Assembly: GCA_900769465.1 (NCBI GenBank)
Contig: CAAGGT010000048.1
Span: 1 to 48,183, forward strand
DNA: 48,183 nucleotides
Reading direction: 5' to 3'
Origin: Bacteroidaceae bacterium
Lineage (GTDB): Bacteria; Bacteroidota; Bacteroidia; Bacteroidales; Bacteroidaceae
Shown here: positions 15,310-24,819 of the stretch, piece by piece
Layout of the letters: the number at the start of each line of letters is the position of its first letter
Numbering within the stretch: position 1 is the first letter of the stretch
Program-made: the position numbers and the translations under genes
The notes under the pieces: model-generated
The model's input: the letters and a program-made list of their open reading frames with translations, nothing else
Database searches by the model: none
Told to the model about the DNA's origin: nothing

Positions 15310-16647
15310 CTATCTGAAATATTTTTCCAACTTTTTGAGTACACTCTCCAGGCAGAAGAAGATGACGTGGTCACCGGGCTCTATCATGGTGTTACCGGTA
15401 ACGTGCATACCCACTCCGTTACGTATGAGACCGCCGATATTCGCGCCGTTGGGCAATCCCAGATTCTTCACGGGCTTGCGTGTTATGAGCGCATCCTCAT
15501 GTACAGGGAACTCCGCAACCACAGCCTGGATGAACGTAAGGCACTTTACACTCGAGACATCGGTCTTGAGCATCATCTGGAATATGGTGCTTGCAGCAAG
15601 TTTCTTCTTGTTGATGACCGAACCGATATCCATCTTCTCGGCCATTGATATGTAGTCAATGTTCTCAATCTCTGAAACAGCACGGCACACTCCTGCACGT
15701 TTTGCCGCAAGACAGGCAAGGATGTTCGTTTCGGAGTTGTCGCTCAAGGCAATGAACACATCGGTATTGGCAATGCCTTCGCTACGCAACAGCTCGGGGT
15801 CACGAGCATCGCCGTTGATGACCATCACCTCGTCATCCACAAGCTCAAGCAGTTTGTGACAACGGTTGATATCGCTCTCTATTATCTTGACATCAATATC
15901 CCCCGATATAAGTTTTGTAGTACGCACGGCAATGCGGCTTCCGCCCATTATGATGATGCTCTTTACCTCGGAGAACTGTTCCTTGCCGCAAATCTGACGG
16001 ATATAGGGGATATTCTCGTGGGTGGTCATGAAGCAGACAATATCGTTGGGCACTATGCAGTCGTTACCACGCGGGATAATTGTTTCATCACCACGTTGCA
16101 TTGCCACTATGTGATAGGGAATGTCGCGGGGCAAATCCTTGAAAGGAGTGTTTATTATCATTGCATTCTCCCTTACCTTGACACCTACCATCACAAGCGC
16201 ACCGCCGCCGAACTCAAGCAACTGACGCATCCAACTGTATTTGATGCTTGTTGCTATCTCCTCGGCTGCAAGCTGTTCGGGGTAGATAAGAGAATCCACA
16301 CCAAGCGAAGAGAAATACTCCTTGTGCTTGGGAAGCAGATATTCATAATTGTCTATTCGGGCAATGGTCTTGGCCGCACCAAGATAATGGGCCAATATGC
16401 AGGCTGTTATATTACGGCTCTCGTCGGGGGTAACGGCCACGAACAGGTCGGCGCTTCCCACACCGGCATCTTTGAGAGACGAAATTTTGGTCGGGTCGCC
16501 GACAATCGTCTGAAGATCGAACGATGTCTCCATCTTGCCCAATTTCTCCTCGCTTTCATCAAGCAGAACCACATTCTCGTTCTCCGAAGAAAGCATCTTC
16601 GCGAGATGCGTGCCAACGGCACCGGCACCGGCAATGACAATTCTCAT
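15310..16647 (-). CDS. trkA: Trk potassium uptake regulatory subunit
   Basis: TrkA is the cytoplasmic gating ring of the Trk K+ channel and binds NAD(H) or adenine nucleotides. The 445-residue protein is two tandem RCK units, as in full-length TrkA: the first begins MRIVIAGAGAVGTHLAKML with a Rossmann GAGAVG (7-12), followed by a TrkA-C domain; the second begins near residue 230 with IIIMGGSRIAVRTTKLI and ends with another TrkA-C domain. It lies 45 bases after dxs and 3 before trkH. Confidence 0.95.
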   Translation of the reverse strand: MRIVIAGAGAVGTHLAKMLSSENENVVLLDESEEKLGKMETSFDLQTIVGDPTKISSLKDAGVGSADLFVAVTPDESRNITACILAHYLGAAKTIARIDNYEYLLPKHKEYFSSLGVDSLIYPEQLAAEEIATSIKYSWMRQLLEFGGGALVMVGVKVRENAMIINTPFKDLPRDIPYHIVAMQRGDETIIPRGNDCIVPNDIVCFMTTHENIPYIRQICGKEQFSEVKSIIIMGGSRIAVRTTKLISGDIDVKIIESDINRCHKLLELVDDEVMVINGDARDPELLRSEGIANTDVFIALSDNSETNILACLAAKRAGVCRAVSEIENIDYISMAEKMDIGSVINKKKLAASTIFQMMLKTDVSSVKCLTFIQAVVAEFPVHEDALITRKPVKNLGLPNGANIGGLIRNGVGMHVTGNTMIEPGDHVIFFCLESVLKKLEKYFR

Positions 16648-16692
16648 AAAATCAAATTTTATTTTACAAACAGGCTATGCCTTCTTGGGAAA

Positions 16693-18588
16693 TTACTCTC
16701 TATTGAATTCCATAATGGCGTCCAAGACACTTTCGGCATCCATTCCGCATATCCTGTACAACTGTTCGGGAGTTCCGTGTTCTATGAAGGAATCGGGTAT
16801 TCCAAGAACCTTTATACGCGGAGTATAACCATTCTGCGCCATAAATTCCGTTACAGCACTACCCAGACCGCCCTTCACAGCACCGTCCTCAAGGGTTACG
16901 ACATATTTGAAGTTTTCGCCCACCTCGCGCAGGATATCCTCATCAATCGGCTTCAGGAAGCGCATATCGTAGTGGGCAACGCCAACACCCTTTGCGGCTG
17001 CAGCCTTGACAACACTCTCCATCAGTTTGCCAATGGGACCCAATGTCAGGAAGGCGACATCACCGCCATTGGTCAGTTTGCGTCCTGTACCCACTTTCAC
17101 ACACTCCAATGGGCAACGCCAGTCGGTAAGGTTGCCCTTGCCACGTGGGTATCGTATGACAAATGTTCCCATATCGGGTTGCACAGCCGTATACATAAGT
17201 CGGCGCAGTTCGCACTCATCGTATGGTGAGGATATTGTGATATTAGGCACCGGACGCAAATATGCAAGGTCAAACGCACCGTGGTGTGTAGGACCATCCT
17301 CGCCGACAATACCGGCTCTGTCGAGGCAGAACACCATATTCAAGCGCTGCAATGCAGCATCGTGAATGAGATTGTCATAACCTCGCTGCATGAATGACGA
17401 GTAGATGTTGCAGAAGGGGAGATGGCCGCCTTTGGCAAGTCCGGCCGAGAATGTCACTGCGTGGCCCTCGGCAATACCTACATCAAAGAAACGACTTGGG
17501 AAAACATCCATAAGTTTGTTCATAGAACAGCCCGTAGGCATTGCGGGAGTAATTCCAACAATCTTTTCGTTCTGCTTGGCAAGCTCAACAAGCGTTTCAC
17601 CAAAAACATCCTGAAAACGTGGCGAACCGCCGTCGGAAACTATACGCTCACCGGTCTCCACGTCAAAGATTCCCGGTTGATGCCATACTGTGGCATTCTT
17701 CTCGGCGGGTTCCCATCCCTTGCCCTTAATGGTGTGTATGTGAAGCATCTTAGGCCCCTTCATATCCTTGATACTCTTGAGCATACGCACAAGTTCAAGA
17801 ACATTGTGGCCGTTGATGGGACCGAAATAACGGGCACTCATTCCCTCAAAGAAGTTGTTCTGTTTGAACAACATGGCCTTGAGCCCGTTGTTGAAGCGTA
17901 TGAGTGCGTTGGCACGTTGTTCATTGAGAATTCCAACCTTTTTCAAGGCCTTTGCTATGCCGTAGCGTATCTTGTTGTACACCCTTGACGAGTGCATTGA
18001 GATGAGTACCTCGCTCATTCCACCCACACTCTTGTCTATGGACATATTGTTGTCATTGAGAATTATCAGCAGATTGCTCTTTGTGTTGGCGAGATTGTTA
18101 AGTCCCTCATAAGCCAAACCGCCACTCATTGAGCCATCACCTATAATGGCAACCACGTGTTCATTACTGCCATTCATTGCTGCCGAGACAGCAAGGCCCA
18201 GGGCTGCCGAGATAGAGTTCGATGCATGACCCGCAACAAAAGCGTCATACTCGCTCTCATCGGGCGAGGGGAAAGGTTTTATTCCGTTCAGCTTGCGGTT
18301 GGTGTGGAAACGGTCTCGGCGACCCGTGAGAATCTTATGACCATAGGCCTGATGTCCCACATCCCAGACCAGTTTATCCTCGGGTGTCGAGAATACATAG
18401 TGCAGAGCCACGGTTAGCTCTACGGAGCCAAGACTTGATGCAAAGTGACCGGGATTATTCGCCAGAGAATCAATGATAAAGCCACGGAGTTCACTACAAA
18501 CCTGTTCCAGTTGATTTTCGGACAACTTGCGCAGGTCAGCAGGTGAGTCAATGGTCTCAAGCAAAGGATATTTTATCTCTTTTTCCAT
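16693..18588 (-). CDS. dxs: 1-deoxy-D-xylulose-5-phosphate synthase
   Basis: Dxs joins pyruvate and glyceraldehyde 3-phosphate to make DXP, the first step of the MEP pathway, with thiamine diphosphate. At 631 residues it has the normal size. Visible marks: the His loop in FASSLGSVELTVALHYVF, DVGHQAYGHKI, the thiamine-binding GDGSMSGG, and the transketolase central motif DRAGIVGEDGPTHHGAFDL. A small hairpin sits in its leader. The promoter is shared back-to-back with the GSCFA gene. It heads the dxs-trkA-trkH group. Confidence 0.96.
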   Translation of the reverse strand: MEKEIKYPLLETIDSPADLRKLSENQLEQVCSELRGFIIDSLANNPGHFASSLGSVELTVALHYVFSTPEDKLVWDVGHQAYGHKILTGRRDRFHTNRKLNGIKPFPSPDESEYDAFVAGHASNSISAALGLAVSAAMNGSNEHVVAIIGDGSMSGGLAYEGLNNLANTKSNLLIILNDNNMSIDKSVGGMSEVLISMHSSRVYNKIRYGIAKALKKVGILNEQRANALIRFNNGLKAMLFKQNNFFEGMSARYFGPINGHNVLELVRMLKSIKDMKGPKMLHIHTIKGKGWEPAEKNATVWHQPGIFDVETGERIVSDGGSPRFQDVFGETLVELAKQNEKIVGITPAMPTGCSMNKLMDVFPSRFFDVGIAEGHAVTFSAGLAKGGHLPFCNIYSSFMQRGYDNLIHDAALQRLNMVFCLDRAGIVGEDGPTHHGAFDLAYLRPVPNITISSPYDECELRRLMYTAVQPDMGTFVIRYPRGKGNLTDWRCPLECVKVGTGRKLTNGGDVAFLTLGPIGKLMESVVKAAAAKGVGVAHYDMRFLKPIDEDILREVGENFKYVVTLEDGAVKGGLGSAVTEFMAQNGYTPRIKVLGIPDSFIEHGTPEQLYRICGMDAESVLDAIMEFNRE

Positions 18589-18610
18589 TTGTATCTTCTA
18601 TTTTCCATTA

Positions 18611-18627
18611 TGACAGTAACACTGTCA
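18611..18627 (-). promoter_or_regulatory. Perfect inverted repeat in the dxs leader
   Basis: TGACAGT-AAC-ACTGTCA lies between the predicted dxs transcription start (about 18672) and its ATG at 18588. It can form a 7-bp hairpin in the mRNA or serve as a dimer binding site. Confidence 0.35.
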
Positions 18628-18678
18628 GAAATGCAATTGTACTGCAAGCATACAATTACAACCACATTTGGTTTATCG

Positions 18679-18686
18679 CAAATATA
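18679..18686 (-). promoter_or_regulatory. -7 element of dxs
   Basis: TATATTTG on the minus strand matches TAnnTTTG. TTTG occurs upstream at 13 and 24 bases, neither ideal. The leader would be about 84 bases. Confidence 0.4.
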
Positions 18687-18739
18687 ATAGTAAAAAACAA
18701 ATTTGTTGCAAAGATATTATAAATCTTAATGAAGTTGAT

Positions 18740-18747
18740 TATTTTTG
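18740..18747 (+). promoter_or_regulatory. -7 element of the GSCFA-murF/alr operon
   Basis: TATTTTTG matches TAnnTTTG, 20 bases before the ATG at 18767. It rules out the earlier in-frame ATG at 18668. No good -33 box is present. Confidence 0.4.
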
Positions 18748-18766
18748 CATACAAATTACTCGAACG

Positions 18767-19762
18767 ATGCTTTTTACGACACCCGTTGAATTGCCTTGTG
18801 GCACACAGGAAATATCACACAGGAGCAGAATCCTGCTCATTGGTTCTTGCTTTGCAGGCAACATAGGAGCAGCTCTCCTCGACAGGAAATTCAATGTCGA
18901 CGTGAACCCGTTTGGCGTACAGTACAATCCTTTGTCGATAGCGACAGTGCTTGCAAGGATTGTTGACGGCACACCGTTCAACGATAGTTCGCCCGAGATT
19001 TTCGAGTACAACGGCAAGTGGCACAGCACACTGCACCATAGTGACTTTTCACGCAACAGCAAGGAGGAAGTGATAAAGGAGGTAAACGGCAGGCTGTTGA
19101 AGGCTCACGATGCCATTTGCCAATGCGACACCATAATTATTACATTGGGTACCGCATACGCATACATCAGCAAGCGCGACAATGCCGTCGTCGGCAATTG
19201 CCACAAATTACCCGGCAGCAGTTTTACACGTGTCAGGTTGGGGATTGAGGAGATTACAGAGAGTATGACGGCCGTAATGCAGCGCATCATTGCCTGCAAT
19301 CCGAAGGTGAAGTTCATATTCACCGTGAGTCCCATACGGCACCTGCGCGATGGCGCACACGACAACCAGAAGAGCAAGGCGACACTGCTGCTTGCCATTG
19401 ACAAGATGACACAGATGCAGCCGCACAACACAGCCTATTTCCCTTCATACGAGATTATGATGGACGAGCTGCGCGACTACAGGTTCTATGCCGACGATAT
19501 GCTTCACCCGTCGGCAAAAGCTGTTGAATATATATGGGAATGCTTTGACAGATGCTATTTCAGTGAAGCGACAAGGGCGTTGAACACAAGAACCCTGGAG
19601 ATTGCACGCGGACTGGCACACCGTCCATTCGACCCACAGTCGCCCCCATACAGGCAATTCGTGACACAACTGTTGCATAAGATTGAAACCATAGAGAAAG
19701 AGTATCCATTCATCGATTTCGAAAACGAGAAGAGACAATGCAATACACTGTTGAACAGATAA
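18767..19762 (+). CDS. GSCFA domain protein (SGNH-hydrolase-like)
   Basis: A 331-residue protein named for its motif, here LIGSCFAGNIG near residue 24, where Ser takes the place of the SGNH nucleophile. Later blocks are ITLGTAYAY and a C-terminal DDMLHPS, which supplies the Asp and His of an SGNH/GDSL triad. The substrate is unknown; acyl or sugar-ester hydrolysis is the usual guess. There is no signal peptide. It overlaps murF-alr by 25 bases, so the two genes are coupled, which suggests a role near cell-wall synthesis. The start at 18767 is set by the promoter. Confidence 0.88.
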   Translation: MLFTTPVELPCGTQEISHRSRILLIGSCFAGNIGAALLDRKFNVDVNPFGVQYNPLSIATVLARIVDGTPFNDSSPEIFEYNGKWHSTLHHSDFSRNSKEEVIKEVNGRLLKAHDAICQCDTIIITLGTAYAYISKRDNAVVGNCHKLPGSSFTRVRLGIEEITESMTAVMQRIIACNPKVKFIFTVSPIRHLRDGAHDNQKSKATLLLAIDKMTQMQPHNTAYFPSYEIMMDELRDYRFYADDMLHPSAKAVEYIWECFDRCYFSEATRALNTRTLEIARGLAHRPFDPQSPPYRQFVTQLLHKIETIEKEYPFIDFENEKRQCNTLLNR

Positions 19763-22218
19763 AGAATATCTTGAAAGCCGACGGAAGGCTTGCCACACCC
19801 GACAGCAAAGTGACACGCCTGCTGACCGACAGCCGTTCGCTCTCCTTCCCCGAGGAGACACTGTTCTTTGCCATAAAGACAAGCCACGGAAATGGACACA
19901 ACTACATCAAGGAGCTGTATAATAAAGGCGTGAGAAACTTTGTCGTGAACGACACCGATGCCTTCAACGGCATTGAGGATGCCAACATCATTATCACCGA
20001 CGACAGCCTTTCCGCATTGCAGTCTGTGGCCATACACCACCGCTCACAGTTTGAGATTCCCATTGTGGGCATAACGGGAAGCGACGGCAAGACCATCGTA
20101 AAGGAGTGGCTCTACCAACTCACTGCCGGCAACCACAATGTCACACGTTCGCCACGCAGCTACAATTCGCAGATAGGCGTACCGCTCTCGGTGTGGATGC
20201 TGAACGAAAAAAGCACACTTGGAATCTTTGAGGCCGGAATATCACAGCGTGACGAGATGGGCCGTCTGCAGCAGATAATCAAGCCTACAATTGGAATAAT
20301 CACAAATATAAGCGGCGCGCATCAGGAGAATTTCGCAACCCTGCAACAGAAATGCGCAGAAAAGCTGTTATTGCTCAGCGGATGCGACATTGTCATATAC
20401 AATGCGGATGATTCCATACTGTCGGAATGCATAGCGCACTCGCCGCTGCCTTCGCGCGAAATAGCTTGGTCAAGAACAGACCCGGAGCGTCCGCTCTACA
20501 TAGAATCGGTGACAAAGAAGGAGGATGGTACAACAATAAAATACCGTTATCTGACAATGGAAAGCAGCTACTGCATACCATTTGTAGACAACGCATCAAT
20601 TGAAGACTCCATCAATTGCCTTGCCGCAGCTCTATATCTTATGATACCACCCGAAACCATTGCAGAACGAATGGCACAACTCGAACCCATAGCAATGCGT
20701 CTTGAGGTAAAGGAAGGCAAGCGCGGATGTATGATAATAAACGACAGCTACAACTCGGACACCGCATCACTCGACATAGCGCTCGACTTTATGGAAAGGC
20801 GTTGCAGAACGATGCCGGGACTCAAGCGCACGCTCATTCTCGCCGACATTAAACAGACAGGCGAGAGTGTGCCTTCACTCTACCGTAATGTAATGGAGTG
20901 CCTCAACGAACACAGGATAGAAAAATTCATTGGAGTAGGCAGCGACATCTCATCGCAGGCCGCCTCATTTGGCAAAAGCGGGATGGAGTGCCATTTTTTT
21001 ACCGACACAAGCGAACTGCTTGCATCACCCATCATCAGGAAACTACAGAACGAGTGCATACTTGTAAAAGGTTCCCGTTCATTCCATTTTGAGGATGTGA
21101 CCGAGGTACTCGAAAAGAAAGTACACCAGACAATCCTTGAAGTGAACCTCAGCGCACTGCGTGACAACCTGAACCATTACCGCAACAGCCTTGACACCGC
21201 AACAAAGACCGTATGCATGGTGAAGGCAGGAGCATACGGTGCCGGCGCCTTGGAGATAGGGCGCACGTTGCAGGAGTGCAATGTGGACTACCTTGCAGTG
21301 GCAGTGGCCGATGAGGGAGCCGAACTGCGGAAGGAGGGTATCACAACAGGTATCATAGTCATGAACCCCGAACCCAGCTCTTTCAACACCCTTTTTGACA
21401 ACAAGCTTGAACCCGAGGTCTATGGATTCGGTATGCTCAAGTCACTCATAGAGGCCGCACGCCGCGAGGGAATCGCAGATTACCCCATACATATAAAGGT
21501 AGACACCGGAATGCACCGTCTTGGATTCCTGCCCGATGAGGTTCCGGCACTTGTGGAGATATTGAAACAGCAGAACGAATTGACACCACGCTCCATATTC
21601 TCACACTTTGCCGGCAGTGACAGCCCTTCGTTCGATGAATTCTCAAAATTACAGCAGGAGCGTTTCAATGTAGCAGCCGATACATTACAGCAAGCCTTCG
21701 CGCACAAGATCCTGCGGCACATATGCAACAGTGCCGGGGCTGAACGTTTTGCCGATGCAAGACAGGATATGGTACGTCTGGGAATAGGGCTTTATGGAAT
21801 ATCGCCCATTGAGGAGAACAAGAACCTGCACCCCATATCAACCCTAAAGACCATCATACTGCAACTGCGCGATGTCCCGGCCGACGAGACCGTAGGATAC
21901 AGCCGCAAGGGTGTACTGGAACGCGACTCACGCATTGCCGCCTTGCCCATAGGATACGCCGACGGACTCAACCGCCGTCTTGGCAACGGCAAAGGCTACT
22001 GCATCGTCAATGGCAAGAGAGCGCCCTACATTGGGAACATCTGTATGGACGTGTGCATGATTGACGTTACAGGCATTGACTGCAAGGAGGGTGACACGGT
22101 TGAAATCTTCGGGGCACAGTTGCCGGTGACTACAGTCGCCGACTGGCTCGAGACGATACCATACGAAGTGCTGACATCAGTTTCGGAGAGAATAAAGAGA
22201 GTCTATTATAGTGACTAA
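19738..22218 (+). CDS. murF-alr: Fused MurF ligase and alanine racemase
   Basis: An 826-residue two-enzyme protein, as usual in Bacteroidota. Residues 1 to about 455 are MurF, which adds D-Ala-D-Ala to UDP-MurNAc-tripeptide; the ATP loop is GSDGKT (114-119), followed by INDSYNSD. Residues from about 460 are alanine racemase: the PLP lysine is Lys496 in MVKAGAYGAG, and the C-terminal part has GYADGLNRRLGNGKG and CMD. The fusion makes D-Ala next to the enzyme that uses its dipeptide. The MurF half reads Asp where many homologs have Asn in the P-loop (GSNGKT). The gene overlaps the GSCFA gene and ends at a strong terminator. Confidence 0.95.
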   Translation: MQYTVEQIKNILKADGRLATPDSKVTRLLTDSRSLSFPEETLFFAIKTSHGNGHNYIKELYNKGVRNFVVNDTDAFNGIEDANIIITDDSLSALQSVAIHHRSQFEIPIVGITGSDGKTIVKEWLYQLTAGNHNVTRSPRSYNSQIGVPLSVWMLNEKSTLGIFEAGISQRDEMGRLQQIIKPTIGIITNISGAHQENFATLQQKCAEKLLLLSGCDIVIYNADDSILSECIAHSPLPSREIAWSRTDPERPLYIESVTKKEDGTTIKYRYLTMESSYCIPFVDNASIEDSINCLAAALYLMIPPETIAERMAQLEPIAMRLEVKEGKRGCMIINDSYNSDTASLDIALDFMERRCRTMPGLKRTLILADIKQTGESVPSLYRNVMECLNEHRIEKFIGVGSDISSQAASFGKSGMECHFFTDTSELLASPIIRKLQNECILVKGSRSFHFEDVTEVLEKKVHQTILEVNLSALRDNLNHYRNSLDTATKTVCMVKAGAYGAGALEIGRTLQECNVDYLAVAVADEGAELRKEGITTGIIVMNPEPSSFNTLFDNKLEPEVYGFGMLKSLIEAARREGIADYPIHIKVDTGMHRLGFLPDEVPALVEILKQQNELTPRSIFSHFAGSDSPSFDEFSKLQQERFNVAADTLQQAFAHKILRHICNSAGAERFADARQDMVRLGIGLYGISPIEENKNLHPISTLKTIILQLRDVPADETVGYSRKGVLERDSRIAALPIGYADGLNRRLGNGKGYCIVNGKRAPYIGNICMDVCMIDVTGIDCKEGDTVEIFGAQLPVTTVADWLETIPYEVLTSVSERIKRVYYSD

Positions 22219-22223
22219 GACAA

Positions 22224-22251
22224 CATGAGGGTGGCCGCGGCCACCCTCATG
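22224..22251. terminator. Bidirectional terminator between murF-alr and the symporter
   Basis: A perfect 28-base palindrome with half-site CATGAGGGTGGCCG, 6 bases past the murF-alr stop and before the convergent symporter stop at 22283. T-rich sequence follows on the plus strand. Confidence 0.75.
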
Positions 22252-22282
22252 CTTTATAGATTTTTCTCACCCGTGTCCTTAA

Positions 22283-23593
22283 TCACAGGAAGTTTTTGAT
22301 GAATATATAGAATATCAGCAACGGTGTTATAAAGCGCAACATGAACAGCAGCACGCCCACCACCCTGCTGTTGCGCTCTCCGTTATTGGTAATCTCCTCG
22401 TGCATAAAGCCTTTCTTCATGAACCACATCACAAAGACACAGGTGAACATTGCACCAAGCGGCATAAGAACGTTTGCTGTGAGGTTGTCGAACAGTGTAA
22501 AGAAGTCTACCCCGAAAAGTCCGAAGAATGTGACAGCACTCAATGCTATTGAAATTACTGTTGTGACAAGCGCCCCATTCTTGCGTGTGAGTTTGAACTC
22601 CTCGGCCGTATATGCGGTCAACACCTCGTGGAACGAAATGGTGGAGGTGAGCGATGCAAGGATGACAAGCAGGAAGAAGATTGCCGACCACAACGAAGGC
22701 AATGGCATTCCCTTGAAGATTTCGGGCAGGGTAACGAATACCAACGACGGCCCTTCAGTGGGCTCAAGACCGGCGCTGAACACTGCCGGGAATATCACAA
22801 GGCCGGCAAGCACGGAGACGGCAAGAGTGAGCAACGACACATTCAAAGATGTAGATACCATGTTGTTGTCCTTCTTGAAATATGATGCGTATGTCACCAT
22901 ACAACCCATTCCCACCGAGAGCGAAAAGAATGCCTGACCAATGGCCATCATTATGGTATCGGCTTTGAACGCCTCGGCAAAGTCGCACGAGAAGAAGAAC
23001 TTGTATCCCTCGGTTGCGCCGGGCATAAAGGCTACGCGCACTGCCATCACAATGAGTATGACAAAGAGCGCCGGCATCATTATCTTTGCAGCCTTCTCGA
23101 TACCCTTCTCAATCCCCCTTGCAACAATGAAATGGGTCATCAATATGAACATCACACCATACAGCAGCGGCCTCCACGAGCCCTGGAACGATGCAAACTG
23201 CTCCTTGAAAGAGAGTGGGGAACTGAATATTCCACCCGTCAGGGAATTTACAAAATACTCCAGCGACCAGCCGGCAATAAGATAGTAATAGCCCGATATG
23301 AGCAATGCGCCAAGCACTCCGCTGTAGCCCAGCCAGCTCCAACGCTTGGAAAGAGAGCGGAAAGCACCCACGGCATTCCTGTTCGTTCTGCGCCCCACGG
23401 CAAACTCGGCAATCATTGCGGGAATGCCCACAACAAGCACACTCAACAGAAAGACAAGCAGAAAGGCGGCACCGCCGTGCTTGCCTGCAATATACGGAAA
23501 ACGCCACAATGCTCCCAGGCCGATGGCGCTGCCCGCTGCAACCAATATAACGCTCAATTTACCTCCGAACGAGGCTCTTGGTTCTTTACTCAT
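22283..23593 (-). CDS. Sodium-dependent transporter, NSS family
   Basis: A membrane symporter of the neurotransmitter:sodium symporter (LeuT-like) family, which moves amino acids or similar solutes with Na+. The 436-residue protein starts MSKEPRASFGGKL and has the signature first helix AAGSAIGLGALWRFPYI, holding sodium and substrate in its unwound part; the count of hydrophobic segments is about eleven to twelve. The in-frame ATG at 23650 is rejected because it would add residues before the family's normal N-terminus. The substrate is not set by sequence. It is convergent with murF-alr and follows ddh on the same strand behind a terminator. Confidence 0.93.
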   Translation of the reverse strand: MSKEPRASFGGKLSVILVAAGSAIGLGALWRFPYIAGKHGGAAFLLVFLLSVLVVGIPAMIAEFAVGRRTNRNAVGAFRSLSKRWSWLGYSGVLGALLISGYYYLIAGWSLEYFVNSLTGGIFSSPLSFKEQFASFQGSWRPLLYGVMFILMTHFIVARGIEKGIEKAAKIMMPALFVILIVMAVRVAFMPGATEGYKFFFSCDFAEAFKADTIMMAIGQAFFSLSVGMGCMVTYASYFKKDNNMVSTSLNVSLLTLAVSVLAGLVIFPAVFSAGLEPTEGPSLVFVTLPEIFKGMPLPSLWSAIFFLLVILASLTSTISFHEVLTAYTAEEFKLTRKNGALVTTVISIALSAVTFFGLFGVDFFTLFDNLTANVLMPLGAMFTCVFVMWFMKKGFMHEEITNNGERNSRVVGVLLFMLRFITPLLIFYIFIKNFL

Positions 23594-23628
23594 AGCAATA
23601 GTTTTCAAGATAGACCGCGAAAATAACA

Positions 23629-23676
23629 AAAAAGCAGAAACGAACAACAACTTTATGCCATTCGTTTCTGCTTTTT
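23629..23676 (-). terminator. Terminator of ddh
   Basis: A 16-base perfect stem (23629-23644 with 23661-23676) with core GCAGAAACGAA and a 16-base loop, then U on the minus strand. It lies 51 bases past the ddh stop and 36 bases before the symporter start, so the symporter promoter must lie inside or after it. Confidence 0.75.
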
Positions 23677-23727
23677 AACATCCAAAAAGAAAAGTACTTA
23701 AAATACCTGCCGTATCTTGAACAATAG

Positions 23728-24627
23728 TTATACAAGGTGTGCAATATGCTGTTCCCTGTCGCCGTAGAGCAGGTCAATGAGCGGAATCTCAATCATTGTG
23801 TAACAACCTGGAGCCTGGCGCATTGTGGCACGCGCACAGCACACAAGCACCTGGGCAGTGAGCGCGGGATTATTTATTCGCATATTGAACTCGAACAACT
23901 GGTTCTGTGTAGTACCTGAAACGCCCTTGCGTGTGAGGTTCACACCGTGTCCCATATCAAGCAGGTCATCAACACAAGGAACCTCCTTTACGTGTGTCTC
24001 GTCATTGACAAAGTATGGGTCGGCCTTGATGGCTGCTGCCACCTGATTGAAATTATATCCTTCTTCAATCTCAACATAAACCATACGGCGATGTATGCCT
24101 GTACCCACAGGAATTGTCATTGAGAGCGCAGCCTTCACACCCTCTATTGCCTTTACGGCAACAGTGTGTCCCATACTCATACCCGGGCCGAAGTTGGTAT
24201 ATGTGATACCCTTCGGAGCGATGGCCTCAAGCAGGGTGCGGATTACCGAGTCGCTGCCCGGGTCCCAACCGGCTGATATGATCGACACAGCGTTGCCGGC
24301 CTCGGCACTCTCGCCCAATGAACGGCGCAGGTCGAGAATCTTTGAATGGATATCAAAGCTGTCGACAGTGTTTATACCCAATGCAAGAATATCCTTCGCA
24401 TACTTCTCTACGCTGCGTGTGGGTGTAGCCAAAATGGCAACGTCAACATCACCCAGTTCGCGGATATCCTTTACCACATTGTACCCCTCGAGTTCAGCGG
24501 GGAGATTCTCGGCTCCTGAACGGCGAACGATACCGGCTACCTCAAAATCCGGCGCTGCATTAAGCGCCTGCAATGTATATTTTCCTATGTTGCCATAGCC
24601 TACTATGGCTGCTCTGATTTTCTTCAT
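23728..24627 (-). CDS. ddh: meso-Diaminopimelate D-dehydrogenase
   Basis: Ddh makes meso-diaminopimelate from tetrahydrodipicolinate in one NADPH-dependent step, feeding both lysine and peptidoglycan. The 299-residue protein has the family size. It shows the Rossmann loop VGYGNIG (9-15), the substrate-binding SAGWDPGSDS, and FGPGMSMGHT. The start MKKIRAAIVGYG is the usual one. The gene stands alone with its own terminator; its promoter side carries two tandem intergenic repeats. A possible -7 of the TATATTCG form lies about 30 bases upstream. Confidence 0.95.
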   Translation of the reverse strand: MKKIRAAIVGYGNIGKYTLQALNAAPDFEVAGIVRRSGAENLPAELEGYNVVKDIRELGDVDVAILATPTRSVEKYAKDILALGINTVDSFDIHSKILDLRRSLGESAEAGNAVSIISAGWDPGSDSVIRTLLEAIAPKGITYTNFGPGMSMGHTVAVKAIEGVKAALSMTIPVGTGIHRRMVYVEIEEGYNFNQVAAAIKADPYFVNDETHVKEVPCVDDLLDMGHGVNLTRKGVSGTTQNQLFEFNMRINNPALTAQVLVCCARATMRQAPGCYTMIEIPLIDLLYGDREQHIAHLV

Positions 24628-24741
24628 AAATATCTGTTTTTATTTCATACCGCGAATATATATAAAATCTAAATTCCATATATCTGATAAAGTCGTTTTT
24701 TTACAATATTAACTAAAGCTGCAAGTAAACGAGAGGAGAGG

Positions 24742-24809
24742 AAAATTTTATTTTTACTCTGCCGAGCATGAGCAGGTTCAAGCACACGAAGTGTGATTAA
24801 AGCGGAAAG
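24742..24809 (+). repeat. Intergenic repeat, copy C1
   Basis: Tandem copy 1 of a 68-base unit: an AT-rich start, CTGCCGAGCATGAGCAGG, then TTCAAG, the hairpin CACACGAAGTGTG, and ATTAAAGCGGAAAG. Only the 3' part matches copies A and B. It lies between ddh and pnp and is antisense to both. Confidence 0.75.
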
Positions 24810-24819
24810 TTAAGGCAGA

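Noticed and set aside
15856..17229. 457-residue open frame on the plus strand
   Set aside because: It runs antisense over trkA and dxs, which are complete, well-matched genes. Its composition is unusual (many His, Cys and Tyr) and it has no recognisable motif.
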